35,044 bases of DNA from Micromonospora globbae (GCF_003610785.1 NZ_RAQQ01000035.1:1-35044), one strand, 5' to 3'; counted from the first letter of the stretch, positions 7,276 through 15,799 are shown. Translations and numbers: made by a program. The notes: generated by a model not told the origin, from the sequence alone.

Positions 7276-10272
7276 ATGCCCGCACCGAACCGGCGGCGCC
7301 GGCGAGCCGTGCTGGCGGCCGCAGGTGCCGCACTGGCGACCCTGCTCGCCGCCGCCCCTGTCACGCCGGCCTCGGCCGCCCCCGCCGACATCCCGCCGCA
7401 GGAACCCGGCGTGACCCTTCGCTCGTACGACATGGGGGTCCCGCTGTCGGCGCTGTGCACCCTCAAGCCCGCGCAGACGCCGAACGTCGACAAGCTCATG
7501 CCGCAGATCAACTGGACCGGCACCGACGAGTTCGGCCTGTCCGACCGCTTCATCAGCCACGTCATCGCCAACCTGACGGTACCGGCCGACGGCGACTACA
7601 CGTTCCGGCTCACGAGCGACGACGGGTCCCGGCTGACGATCGACGACCAGGTCGTCATCGACCACGACGGCCTGCACGCCGAAACCTCCAAGGACAGGTC
7701 GGTCACGCTGACCGCCGGCGTGCACCCGCTGTTCGTCGAGTTCTTCGACAACGGCGGCGGCCAGGTGCTGCGGCTCGAGTGGCGGGTTCCCGGCTCGGCC
7801 GACTTCGCACTCGTGCCGGCGTCCGCGCTCAGCACCGACGCCGGCGTCGTGCGCGTGACCGCTCCCGGGTGGAAGTACTGCGAGGGCGCCACCGACTCGG
7901 CGGGTGACGGCCTGCCGCTCGACCGGGTGCACCCCGGCTACACCCTCACCGACCTGCGTCCCGACGGCTTCCAGCCGCAGGTCACCGGCATGGCCTTCAT
8001 GCCCGACGGCGACCTGGTCGTCTCGACCTGGGGTGGCACCGACAACGCCACCGGCGAGGTGTACGTGGTCGAGGGGGTCACCGGGACGACCGGCCCCGAG
8101 CGGGTGACCTACCGCCGGTTCGCCGACGGGCTGCGCGAGCCCCAGGGCGTGGCGGTGGTCGACGGCACCGTCTACGTCAGCCAGAAGCACGAGCTGACCG
8201 CCCTGCGCGACACCGACGGCGACGGCACGGCCGACGAACGCAGGACGGTCGCCACCTGGCCGTGGGGTCGCAACTTCCACGAGTTCGCGTTCGGCCTGCT
8301 CTACCGGGACGGGTACTTCTACCTCAACCTCTCCGTGGCCATCAACCTGGGCGGCGCCACCACCGTGCCCCAGCCCGCGCCCAACCGCGGCACCTCGATC
8401 AAGGTGAACGCCCGGACCGGCGAGATCACCTACGTGGCCGGCGGGCTGCGTACCCCGAACGGGATCGGCTGGGGGCCGGGCGGCGAGGTCCTCGTGACCG
8501 ACAACCAGGGCGGTTGGCTTCCCGCGTCCAAGCTCGTGGCCATCAAGGACGGCGCCTTCTACAACCACTACACGACGCCGCCCGGTCCGTTCGACGACAA
8601 CCCCGTGACGCGTCCGATCGTCTGGATCCCGCAGAACGAGATTGGCAACTCGCCCTCGACCCCCGTGCTGCTCAAGAAGGGGCCGTACGCGGGGCAGCTG
8701 GTGGTCGGCGACGTCACCTACGGCGGCCTCCAGCGCGTCTTCCTCGAGAAGGTCGAGGGGCAGTACCAGGGCGCGGTGTTCCGCCACACGCAGGGTCTGG
8801 AGTCCGGGATCAACGAGGTGACCCTCGGCCCGGACGGCGCGCTCTACGTGGGCGGCCTCGGCGCCGGCGGCAACTGGGGCCAGGAGGGCAAGCTCACGTA
8901 CGGCCTGCAGAAGCTCACCCCCAACGGCACCTCCGTGTTCGAGGTCAAGCGGATGCGTGCCTCCCACGTCGGGTTCGAGCTGGAGTACACCGAGCCGCTG
9001 TCGGCCGAGACGGCCGCGGACCTCGCCGACGCGTACCGGGTGACGCAGTGGCGCTACGGTGCGACGAGCCAGTACGGCGGCCCCAAGCTCGACCTGGAGA
9101 CCCTCACGGTGAGCCGGGCGGAGCTGTCGGCCGACCGCCGCACCGTGAAGCTGAGGATCCCCGGCCTCAAGGAGAACCGCGTCGTGCACGTCCGCTCGCC
9201 GCGCCCGTTCACCTCCGCCGACGGCGAGGAGCTGTGGAACACTGAGGCCTGGTACACGCTCAACGAGATCCCGGGGCGCGTGGTGCAGCCGCAGACCTTC
9301 TTCGAGGCCGAGGAGGGCCGGACGGTCGGCGTCGGCATGGCGACCGACCACGCCGCCTACTCCGGCGCCGGGTTCGCCGCCGGGTTCGCCGAGAACGGCT
9401 CGTCGACCAGGATCTCCGTCGACGTCCGCGAGAGCGGGACGTACGACCTCGCGATGCGCTACAGCAACGGCCCCAACCCCTACTCCGGGGAGAAGCAGCT
9501 GAGCCTGTACGTCAACGGCGCACGGGTGGAGCAGACGGTCTTCCCCTCCACGGTGACCTGGGAGGAGTGGGGCACGGTCACCACCACCGTGCGGCTGGAC
9601 AAGGGCCGCAACATCGTGGAGTACCGCAAGGAGGCCGCCGACTCCGGGCACGTGAACCTCGACGTGCTCGCCGTACGGCCGCACGGCGAGCGCATCACGC
9701 TGCTCGGCCGCGACGGCGACCTCACCGAGTGGCAGCACACCGACGGGCGCGAGCCCGAGTGGCCGGTGGCCGGCGGCGCCATGACGGTGCGCAACGGCGA
9801 CCTGCGTACGGTGCAGGCCTTCGGCGACTTCCGCCTGCACGTGGAGTTCAACCTGCCGCTGTACCCGCCGGACGTGACGGGGCAGGCCCGCGCCAACAGC
9901 GGCGTGTACCTGCAGGACCGCTACGAGATCCAGGTGCTGGACTCGTTCGGCATCGACCCGCCGCAGGTCAACGACGCCGCGGCCATCTACAACCAGAAGG
10001 CCCCCGACGTGAACGCGGCGCGGCCGCCGGAGACCTGGCAGTCGTACGACATCGTCTACCGGCAGGCCCGGTACGACGCGGCCGGCAACAAGGTCGAGAA
10101 CCCGCGCGTCACGGTGGTGTGGAACGGCGTCCCGGTGCACGACGACGTCGAGATCCTCGGCCCGACCGGTGGCAGCCGACCGGAGGGCCCGGCGGCGGGC
10201 GCCATCCGGCTGCAGGACCACGGCAACCCGGTCCAGTACCGCAACATCTGGATCGAACCGCTCGACCTGTAA
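7276..10272 (+). CDS. Secreted multidomain protein: PA14, beta-propeller, CBM and DUF1080 (3-keto-disaccharide hydrolase-like)
   Basis: A 998-residue exported protein. Residues 1-35 form a signal peptide starting MPAPNRRRRRAVLAAAG, with cleavage near ASAA. A PA14-type domain spans about 48-190 (DGDYTFRLTSDDGSRLTIDD, then VEFFDNGGGQVLRLEW). Residues about 215-560 look like a six-bladed sorbosone/glucose dehydrogenase-type beta-propeller (LREPQGVAVVDGTVYVS, LRTPNGIGWGPGGEVLVTDN). A CBM6/35-like domain lies at about 673-800 (FFEAEEG...VNLDVLAV), and a DUF1080 domain, now called 3-keto-disaccharide hydrolase, at about 806-998. Together they suggest extracellular oxidation or hydrolysis of a sugar polymer or modified glycoside. 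The start at 7276 follows GGAGG. Substrate and whether the propeller is an active dehydrogenase are unknown. A long hairpin terminator follows, so it is probably monocistronic. Confidence 0.85.
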   Translation: MPAPNRRRRRAVLAAAGAALATLLAAAPVTPASAAPADIPPQEPGVTLRSYDMGVPLSALCTLKPAQTPNVDKLMPQINWTGTDEFGLSDRFISHVIANLTVPADGDYTFRLTSDDGSRLTIDDQVVIDHDGLHAETSKDRSVTLTAGVHPLFVEFFDNGGGQVLRLEWRVPGSADFALVPASALSTDAGVVRVTAPGWKYCEGATDSAGDGLPLDRVHPGYTLTDLRPDGFQPQVTGMAFMPDGDLVVSTWGGTDNATGEVYVVEGVTGTTGPERVTYRRFADGLREPQGVAVVDGTVYVSQKHELTALRDTDGDGTADERRTVATWPWGRNFHEFAFGLLYRDGYFYLNLSVAINLGGATTVPQPAPNRGTSIKVNARTGEITYVAGGLRTPNGIGWGPGGEVLVTDNQGGWLPASKLVAIKDGAFYNHYTTPPGPFDDNPVTRPIVWIPQNEIGNSPSTPVLLKKGPYAGQLVVGDVTYGGLQRVFLEKVEGQYQGAVFRHTQGLESGINEVTLGPDGALYVGGLGAGGNWGQEGKLTYGLQKLTPNGTSVFEVKRMRASHVGFELEYTEPLSAETAADLADAYRVTQWRYGATSQYGGPKLDLETLTVSRAELSADRRTVKLRIPGLKENRVVHVRSPRPFTSADGEELWNTEAWYTLNEIPGRVVQPQTFFEAEEGRTVGVGMATDHAAYSGAGFAAGFAENGSSTRISVDVRESGTYDLAMRYSNGPNPYSGEKQLSLYVNGARVEQTVFPSTVTWEEWGTVTTTVRLDKGRNIVEYRKEAADSGHVNLDVLAVRPHGERITLLGRDGDLTEWQHTDGREPEWPVAGGAMTVRNGDLRTVQAFGDFRLHVEFNLPLYPPDVTGQARANSGVYLQDRYEIQVLDSFGIDPPQVNDAAAIYNQKAPDVNAARPPETWQSYDIVYRQARYDAAGNKVENPRVTVVWNGVPVHDDVEILGPTGGSRPEGPAAGAIRLQDHGNPVQYRNIWIEPLDL

Positions 10273-10286
10273 CACCGGCACGAGGC

Positions 10287-10323
10287 CACGGGTGGCCGGG
10301 GACCCCGTCCCCGGCCACCCGTG
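10287..10323. terminator. Strong hairpin terminator
   Basis: A perfect 17-bp stem (10287-10303 with 10307-10323) closes a CCC loop, fourteen bases after the stop of the secreted enzyme gene. There is no U-run, as is common in high-GC actinomycetes. The position supports transcription termination or 3'-end protection. Confidence 0.7.
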
Positions 10324-10435
10324 ACGTGACCCCGGCTCCACCCGGCAACGAGCCCCGGCCCCGGTGATGATCCACTGTGGCAGGATGGCCGTTCATGCGC
10401 GATCTTCGCGCCGGGACACCTGGGGAAGGAAACGT

Positions 10436-10894
10436 ATGCGTGCAACAGGGCGACGACTGCTCGTCTCGACTCTCGCCGCCGCGGTGGCGGCGGTGACCCT
10501 CGCCTCGCCGGCCCAGGCCGCCACGAACCCGTTCACGGCGGCTCAGGCCTGCAACAACGACTTCGGCGGCTCGTGGGCGTACGCCAGTGACGGCCACCGG
10601 TCGATCACCGCGCCGGACGGCACGAGGGTGGGCGACGTCTACCTGCTCTACAACAGCGCCACGGGGTACAACTGCGTGGCCACCCTCAAGCGGGTGGCCG
10701 TCGGCTCGACGACCGGGGTTCGCGCCGGGGTGCGGGTCGAGGGCAGCTCCTGGGCGTACGACTCGGGCAACTTCAAGTACTACGCCGCCATCCAGCGGTC
10801 CGCCCGCGACCGCTGCGTGATGTACGAGGGCGAGGTCCTGTACGGCACCATGTGGCAGGGCGCCGGCCGGTACAGCTGGGGCAACTGCGGCTGA
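10436..10894 (+). CDS. Spore-associated protein A-like secreted protein
   Basis: A 152-residue exported protein with a signal peptide (MRATGRRLLVSTLAAAVAAV; cleavage near AQA-ATNPF). The mature part has a GDVYLLYNSATGYNCVATLK strand, SGNFKYYAA and paired cysteines, including a C-terminal NCG. This strongly recalls SapA, the small protein isolated from Streptomyces spores, whose core reads similarly around VYLLYNSATGKNCVVTLK. The molecular role of that family is not known. The start at 10436 has GGGAAGGAAA upstream. It stands alone between a terminator and the PadR gene. The similarity is from memory; confidence in the family is good, in a spore role only moderate. Confidence 0.75.
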   Translation: MRATGRRLLVSTLAAAVAAVTLASPAQAATNPFTAAQACNNDFGGSWAYASDGHRSITAPDGTRVGDVYLLYNSATGYNCVATLKRVAVGSTTGVRAGVRVEGSSWAYDSGNFKYYAAIQRSARDRCVMYEGEVLYGTMWQGAGRYSWGNCG

Positions 10895-11004
10895 CGCCGT
10901 CAGCTCGTCGACCCGGGGCGGCGGACCACCGACGAGGTGACCCGCCGCCCGCGGGTGGCGCCGCGACGACCACCCGACCCGAAGGAACCGGGGGATGCTC
11001 GCGC

Positions 11005-11032
11005 CCACCTATTCTAGTACTAGAATAGGTGG
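11005..11032. promoter_or_regulatory. Perfect 28-bp palindrome: PadR operator-promoter
   Basis: Bases 11005-11018 are the exact reverse complement of 11019-11032; the core reads CTATTCTAGTACTAGAATAG. TAGAAT (11021-11026) matches the -10 consensus at five of six positions and lies at -13 to -8 from the GTG at 11034. It is thus probably both promoter and autoregulatory operator of the PadR repressor. PadR sites are normally dyads of this size. Confidence 0.75.
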
Positions 11033-11033
11033 C

Positions 11034-11567
11034 GTGGAGCTCACCCCGTCCGAGCTGGTCGTGCTCGGGCTGATCGTCGAACGGCCCCAGCACGGCTACG
11101 ACCTGGAGCAGGTCATCGAGCGCCGCGGGATCCGCCAGTGGACCGAGATCGGCTTCTCGTCCATCTACTACCTGCTCGCCAAACTCGAGAGGCGCGGGCT
11201 CGTCCACGCACCCGAGCCGCCGGCGACCGCCCGGTCGCGGCGCGTCTTCCACGCCACGGCCGCCGGTCGTGAGGCCGCGGCCCGCGGCGCGCTCGCGCTC
11301 ATCGCCGAGCTGCGTCCCGTCCCGCACCCCCTCCTCGTGGGCGTCTCCAACCTTCCCCTGCTCTCCGAGCGGGAGTACGCGCGGGCGCTTCGCGACCGGC
11401 TCGCCCAGGTCGACGCGCGCATCGCCGCCGTCCGCGCGGCCCAGTCGGCGCAGGCCCCCCTCGCGCCGCCGGCACGCGAGGTCTTCTCCTACTCGCTCAG
11501 CCTCCTCGAGGCGGAAAGGTCGTGGCTCGCGTCGCGAGTCCAGGTGCCCGATGACCGACAAGACTGA
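11034..11567 (+). CDS. PadR-family transcriptional regulator
   Basis: About 177 residues with the PadR winged helix (LTPSELVVLGLIVERPQHGY, then IGFSSIYYLLAKLERRGLV) and a C-terminal dimerising helical part (about 105-175). The conserved Tyr-rich IYYLL segment is the recognition region. PadR proteins repress efflux or detoxification genes and leave DNA upon ligand binding. The GTG at 11034 is chosen because homologues begin at this point and because the perfect palindrome would otherwise be coding; an upstream in-frame ATG at 10995, with GAAGGA before it, is the alternative. Its 3' end overlaps the next gene by 17 bases, so the pair is an operon in which the GyrI-like partner may bind the inducing ligand. 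Confidence 0.88.
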   Translation: MELTPSELVVLGLIVERPQHGYDLEQVIERRGIRQWTEIGFSSIYYLLAKLERRGLVHAPEPPATARSRRVFHATAAGREAAARGALALIAELRPVPHPLLVGVSNLPLLSEREYARALRDRLAQVDARIAAVRAAQSAQAPLAPPAREVFSYSLSLLEAERSWLASRVQVPDDRQD

Positions 11568-12180
11568 CTTCAAGCGGGAGATCGCCGCCTACCGTGCCCG
11601 GCAGGGCCGGTTCGAGATCGTCGACGTGCCCGACCTGCGATACCTGATGATCGACGGACACGGCGACCCCAACACGACCCCCGCCTTCACCGGCGCGGTC
11701 GAGGCGCTCTTCCCGTTGGCGTACACGCTGAAGTTCGCGAGCAAGCGGACCCTCGGCCGCGACTACGTCGTCATGCCGCTGGAGGGCCTGTGGTGGGCCG
11801 AGGACATGGACGCGTTCACGGCGTCCCGGAACAAGTCCCGGTGGGACTGGACATTGATGATCATGGTGCCGGACTGGATCGACGAGGACATGTTCGCCGA
11901 CGCCGTCGAGCAGGTCGCCGCGAAGAACCGCCCGCGGCGCCTGCACGAGGTGCGCCTCGGCTCGCTGTCCGAGGGGCGCTGCGTGCAGACACTGCACGTC
12001 GGCACGTACGACGACGAGGCCGACGTGCTGGCCCGGATGCACCACGAGTTCATCCCGGACAACGGGCTGCGGATGGTCGGCACGCACCACGAGATCTACC
12101 TCAGCGACTCCCGCAGGGTCGCGCCCGAGAAGCTCCGCACCATCCTCCGGCAGCCGGTCGCCGCCGCCCCGGCCTCCTGA
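11551..12180 (+). CDS. GyrI-like small-molecule-binding domain protein
   Basis: A 209-residue soluble protein. The opening VDVPDLRYLMIDGHGDPN, the central LGRDYVVMPLEGLWW strand and the closing DNGLRMVGTHHEIYLSDSRR segment match the GyrI-like/YdhR (SOUL-fold) proteins found next to PadR or MerR regulators. The domain forms a cleft that binds aromatic or cationic drugs in BmrR and Rob, and some stand-alone members hydrolyse cyclopropanoid toxins. The start at 11551 lies within the end of the PadR gene, implying translational coupling. The likely role is to bind or inactivate the compound sensed by the PadR repressor. Ligand unknown. Confidence 0.82.
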   Translation: MTDKTDFKREIAAYRARQGRFEIVDVPDLRYLMIDGHGDPNTTPAFTGAVEALFPLAYTLKFASKRTLGRDYVVMPLEGLWWAEDMDAFTASRNKSRWDWTLMIMVPDWIDEDMFADAVEQVAAKNRPRRLHEVRLGSLSEGRCVQTLHVGTYDDEADVLARMHHEFIPDNGLRMVGTHHEIYLSDSRRVAPEKLRTILRQPVAAAPAS

Positions 12181-12189
12181 ATCGGCCGT

Positions 12190-12214
12190 CCGGCCGGCAC
12201 TCAGATCCGGCCGG
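12190..12214. terminator. Bidirectional hairpin between convergent genes
   Basis: CCGGCCGG at 12190-12197 pairs with CCGGCCGG at 12207-12214 around a 9-base loop. It overlaps the stop codon region of the methyltransferase and lies ten bases after the GyrI-like gene, so it may serve both strands. Confidence 0.45.
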
Positions 12215-12896
12215 TGACGACGAACTGCATCTGGTGCTCGTGGTTCGGGGCGACACCGAACCGCCGGTCCAACTCGTAGATCGTGGTCAGCGGCGTGACG
12301 GTCACGTCCGTGAGGCCCGCCCGTTCGAGGACCGCGGCGGTCGCGTCGATGAAGGACGCGGTGGCCAGGGGCAGCACGGCCTGCACCTGGTCGTCGTAGA
12401 AGTCGGCGAAGTTCTCCGAGGCGTTGTCCAGCCCCTTCGGGAACCACGTGCTGTCGACGACCGCGACCGTGCCACCCGGGCGGAGCAGGCGGACCCAGTT
12501 CGCCACGGCGACGTCCGGGTCCCGGAGGGTCCACATCACGTACCGGCTGGTCACCGCGTCGAAGCTGGCCGGTGGGAAGTCCGGGTCCACCGCGTCGCCG
12601 CGCCGGATGACGGGGCCGTTGGCCATTTCGGCGGCGTGCCGGCGGGCCCGCTCCAGCATGCCCTCGGACAGGTCGATGCCGGTCACGCGGTGCCCGAGAC
12701 CGGCCAGGACCATGGCGGCCTGGCCGGTGCCGGTGCCCACGTCGAGCACGTCGAGCGGCCCCCGCGGCAGGGCCCGGGACCAGACCTCCGACCAGGCGCG
12801 CTGGTCGGCGGCGAAGCGTTCGGGCCGCTGGACGTACGCGTCGTAGCTCGGCGCCCGGCCGGTCCAGTACGCGTTGATGCGGTCCTGCGCGGTCAT
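12201..12896 (-). CDS. Class I SAM-dependent methyltransferase
   Basis: A 231-residue Rossmann-fold methyltransferase: motif I is VLDVGTGTGQAA (about 50-61), the acidic residue at the end of strand 2 is in VTGIDLSEGML, the post-motif contains GDAVDPDFP, and motif III is LLRPGGTVAVVD. It resembles UbiE-like and other small-molecule methyltransferases; the substrate cannot be told. Its ATG overlaps the ATPase stop by 4 bases (12893-12896), and GAGAGGA lies upstream, so it is the last gene of the transporter operon. This suggests it modifies the transported compound or something made from it. No cofE or other F420 gene is found in this position. Confidence 0.88.
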   Translation of the reverse strand: MTAQDRINAYWTGRAPSYDAYVQRPERFAADQRAWSEVWSRALPRGPLDVLDVGTGTGQAAMVLAGLGHRVTGIDLSEGMLERARRHAAEMANGPVIRRGDAVDPDFPPASFDAVTSRYVMWTLRDPDVAVANWVRLLRPGGTVAVVDSTWFPKGLDNASENFADFYDDQVQAVLPLATASFIDATAAVLERAGLTDVTVTPLTTIYELDRRFGVAPNHEHQMQFVVTGRI

Positions 12897-13672
12897 ACGG
12901 TCGTCCTCTCGACGGCGGTGTGCGGTTGGAACAACAGGTGGATGGCGCCGTCGAGGTCCAGGCGCCGGATGCCGATGCCGTAGACCGGCTCGATGACCGC
13001 CGGATCCAGTACCTCGTCGACGGTGCCGGCCGCGACGACGCCACCCCGGCCGAGCAGCACCAGGTCGTCGCAGTAGCGGGCGGCCAGGTTGAGGTCGTGC
13101 AGCACGACCACGGAACAGGTGTCCAGGTCACGCACCAGGCGGAGGATCTCGTGCTGGTAGCGGATGTCGAGGTGGTTGGTCGGCTCGTCGAGGAGCAGGT
13201 GGGTGGCCTGCTGGGCGAGGGCGCGGGCGATCAGGACCCGTTGCCGCTCACCGCCGGAGAGCCGGGTGAAGGCCCGGTCGGCCAGGTGGGCCGCCCCGAC
13301 CCGGGCCAGGCAGCGGGCCGCGATGTCGTGGTCGGCCCTGCCGGCGCGCTGGAAGGTCGACAGGTGCGGCCCGCGGCCCAGGAGCACCATCTCCGCGACG
13401 GTCAGGGCCGTCTCGCCGCCGTTCTCCTGCACGACCACGGCGAGCCGGCGGGCCGCCTCCCGCGACCCCAGGCCGGCGAGGTCGTCACCGTCGACGAGCA
13501 CGCGGCCGGAGGGGCTGCGCAGCGCGCCGTACAGGAGTCGGAGCAGGGTGGTCTTACCGCTGCCGTTCGGCCCGATGAGCCCGAGCACCCGGCCGGGCCG
13601 GGCGGTCACGCTGACCCCGTCGATGACGGGGTTCGCCCCGTAGCGCCAGGAGACCGTGGTCGCCTCGATCAC
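12893..13672 (-). CDS. ABC transporter ATP-binding protein, FecE/BtuD type
   Basis: A 259-residue ATPase with Walker A GLIGPNGSGKTT (about 32-43), the Q-loop VVQENG, signature LSGGERQRVLIARAL, Walker B HLLLDEPTNHLD and the switch His in VVLHDLNLA. It belongs to the iron-siderophore/cobalamin importer class and would energise the FecCD permease encoded upstream. It overlaps the binding-protein gene by 4 bases and the methyltransferase by 4 bases, so all are translated as one unit. In family terms it looks like the ATPase of the three-gene cassette modelled as a putative F420-0 importer (TIGR03873, from memory). Substrate uncertain. Confidence 0.92.
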   Translation of the reverse strand: MIEATTVSWRYGANPVIDGVSVTARPGRVLGLIGPNGSGKTTLLRLLYGALRSPSGRVLVDGDDLAGLGSREAARRLAVVVQENGGETALTVAEMVLLGRGPHLSTFQRAGRADHDIAARCLARVGAAHLADRAFTRLSGGERQRVLIARALAQQATHLLLDEPTNHLDIRYQHEILRLVRDLDTCSVVVLHDLNLAARYCDDLVLLGRGGVVAAGTVDEVLDPAVIEPVYGIGIRRLDLDGAIHLLFQPHTAVERTTV

Positions 13673-14652
13673 GGCTTCTCCGCGAAACGCCGCACGATCC
13701 GCTCGAGACCGTCGATCGACAGGGGCGACGGCGGCTCGGTGAAGTTGAACAGCTGGGTCATGACGTCGCCGGCGCGGACGGCCTTGAGTTGCGCCGCGCC
13801 GGGCAGCGCGGTCAGCGCCTGCTCGACGGCCCGGGGGTCACCGTCGCTGTGGAGCAGGACCAGCACGTCGGGGTTGCGCCCGAGCAGTTCCTCCACGGTG
13901 ACCTCGAAGACCCGCTCCCTCACGTCCCCGAAGACGTTGCGGAAACCGGCCGCCTCCAGTTGCGGGTGCGCCATGCTGGCCGCGCCGTACGCGTACGTGG
14001 TGCCACCGCCGACGGTCGGGTAGAGCACCGCCGCCGTACGCCCGGACGCGGGACCCGCCGCGGCCTGGATCCGGGCCATCCGCTCCCGGAGCGCGGCGAC
14101 CGCCGCCGCGGCCTCGGTCTCCCGTCCGAACACCCTCCCGTACGTCTGCATCTGGGCGTAGATGTCGTCGAAGCTCGGTGTCGTCGTGGCGTCCGGGCAC
14201 ATCGCCGGCTCCTCCAGCAGGGGGATGTCCACCGCGGCGAGGGTGTCCCGCGACAGGTTGTCCACCTCGCCGAGCACCAGGTCCGGCTGCTGGCTGATGA
14301 CCACCTCCTTGGAGATCTGCAGGTGGCCGCTGGTGTCCGTCCGGTCCGTCAGCAGGGGGATCCGGTCCAGCTCGGCGAGCGTCTCCGCGTCGTAGTACTC
14401 CTTCGGGTACTGCCCGGCCCGCGCCGTGACCCGGTCCATGACGCCGAGCGCGTGCAGGTACGGCACGGCCGCGCTCTTGAGCAGGACGACCCGCTCCGGC
14501 GCGGCGTCGAACGTGACGTCCACGCCGCAGTTGGTGACGGTGAGCGGGTATCCGGGGCCCGCGTTCGTCGGCCGGGCGCCGCCACCGCACGCGGTGAGGA
14601 GCAACAGGACGGCGGACGCGGCGGCCGTGGCGGCGAGACGGGTTGCCTTCAT
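13669..14652 (-). CDS. Solute-binding lipoprotein, putative F420-0-type ABC importer
   Basis: A 327-residue class III (TroA/BtuF-like) binding protein. The signal peptide ends in the lipobox LLTAC, with Cys-22 the anchor. The domain starts YPLTVTNCGVDVTFDAAPER, typical of iron/cobalamin binders. The stretches QYPKEYYDAE, TVGGGTTYAYGAASMAHPQL and DVRERVFEVTVEEL are ones I recall from the actinobacterial family modelled as the F420-0 periplasmic binding protein (TIGR03868). AAGGAG precedes the ATG. The start is 26 bases from the permease stop. The substrate is inferred from family name only; a siderophore or corrinoid is an alternative. Confidence 0.88.
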   Translation of the reverse strand: MKATRLAATAAASAVLLLLTACGGGARPTNAGPGYPLTVTNCGVDVTFDAAPERVVLLKSAAVPYLHALGVMDRVTARAGQYPKEYYDAETLAELDRIPLLTDRTDTSGHLQISKEVVISQQPDLVLGEVDNLSRDTLAAVDIPLLEEPAMCPDATTTPSFDDIYAQMQTYGRVFGRETEAAAAVAALRERMARIQAAAGPASGRTAAVLYPTVGGGTTYAYGAASMAHPQLEAAGFRNVFGDVRERVFEVTVEELLGRNPDVLVLLHSDGDPRAVEQALTALPGAAQLKAVRAGDVMTQLFNFTEPPSPLSIDGLERIVRRFAEKP

Positions 14653-14678
14653 GGTTTCTCCTTGCGGGCCCGGCGCCC

Positions 14679-15764
14679 TCAGGCGCCGGAGGCGTGTAGG
14701 CGACGGATCAGGACCACCAGGAACGGCGCTCCGAGCAGGGAGGTGATGATGCCGATCGGGATCTCCTGCGGGGCCAGCAGGACCCGCGCGAGCACGTCGG
14801 CCCAGACCAGCAGGATCGCCCCGAGCAGCGCGGCCACCGGCACGACCCGCACGTGCGGCGACCCGACGATGCGCCGGGCCAGGTGGGGCACGACGAGCCC
14901 GATGAAGCCGATGCTGCCGGCGGCGGAGACCAGCACGCCGACGCTCAGCGAGACGACCACGAGCAGACGGATCCGGAACCGGGCCGGCGACACCCCCAGG
15001 GTCTGGGCGGTCTCGTCACCGATGGCCAGGACGTCGAGCCGCCGCCCGGCGACGGTCAGGTAGAGGATCGTGCCACCCAGGACGACCGCGGCCACCGCCA
15101 GCAGGGCGTCCCACCGGGCCAGCCCCAGGGAGCCGAGGAGCCAGAACATCACCGAGCGCGATCCCTCGGCCGACCCGGACGCGAAGATCAGAAAGCTGGT
15201 GGTCGCGTAGAGGGCGTACCCGACCGCGACGCCGGCCAGCAGCAGGCGAACCGAGGTCACCCGGCCACCGCTGCGCGCGATCAGGAAGACCAGCAGGGAC
15301 GCCGCGAGCGCGCCGAGGAACGCGCTCGTGGACAGGGCGTACTGCCCGAAGCCGGCGCCGGCTCCGAACAGGATGGCGGCCGCGGCGCCGCTGGAGGCGC
15401 CGGAGTTGATGCCGAGCAGGTACGGGTCGGCGAGCACGTTGCGCACCATGGCCTGCAGCGCCACCCCGCACACCGCCAGCCCGGCGCCGACGAGCATGCC
15501 GAGCAGCACCCGGGGCAGCCGCACCTGCCAGACGATCGCCTCCTGCGGCGGCGTCCACGTCACCTCGCCGGGAAGGCCGAGGAGGTGGTGCCCGACGATC
15601 CGGGCGACGGTGGTCGGGGGAATCCCGATGGCGCCCGACCCGACCGCGACCACCCCGGTCAGGATCAGCCCCGCTGTCAGCGCGAGCAGCCAGATCCCGG
15701 TCCGGCGGCGCTGGGCCGCGAGACCGAGCAGGTCCCGCTCCGCGCGCATGGTGGTCGTGGCCAT
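14679..15764 (-). CDS. FecCD-family ABC transporter permease
   Basis: A 361-residue integral membrane protein with about ten hydrophobic segments. FecCD hallmarks are visible: LPRVLLGMLVGAGLAVCGVA, the LADPYLLGINSGASSGA loop, and GSIGFIGLVVPHLARRIVG, the cytoplasmic coupling segment that docks with the ATPase. The start at 15764 has GGAG upstream and gives a short cytoplasmic N-terminus; an in-frame start at 15812 would add a basic tail and is less likely. It is the first gene of the permease, binding-protein, ATPase, methyltransferase operon. As a single permease gene it would form a homodimer like BtuC. Confidence 0.9.
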   Translation of the reverse strand: MATTTMRAERDLLGLAAQRRRTGIWLLALTAGLILTGVVAVGSGAIGIPPTTVARIVGHHLLGLPGEVTWTPPQEAIVWQVRLPRVLLGMLVGAGLAVCGVALQAMVRNVLADPYLLGINSGASSGAAAAILFGAGAGFGQYALSTSAFLGALAASLLVFLIARSGGRVTSVRLLLAGVAVGYALYATTSFLIFASGSAEGSRSVMFWLLGSLGLARWDALLAVAAVVLGGTILYLTVAGRRLDVLAIGDETAQTLGVSPARFRIRLLVVVSLSVGVLVSAAGSIGFIGLVVPHLARRIVGSPHVRVVPVAALLGAILLVWADVLARVLLAPQEIPIGIITSLLGAPFLVVLIRRLHASGA

Positions 15765-15799
15765 CGCCCGCACTCCAAATGCAATCCTGTGGCTTCTGC

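Noticed and set aside
7057..10341. 1094-codon open frame on the minus strand opposite the 998-aa enzyme
   Set aside because: Low-complexity Val/Arg/Gly composition with no recognisable domain, while the plus-strand frame has a signal peptide and four clear modules.
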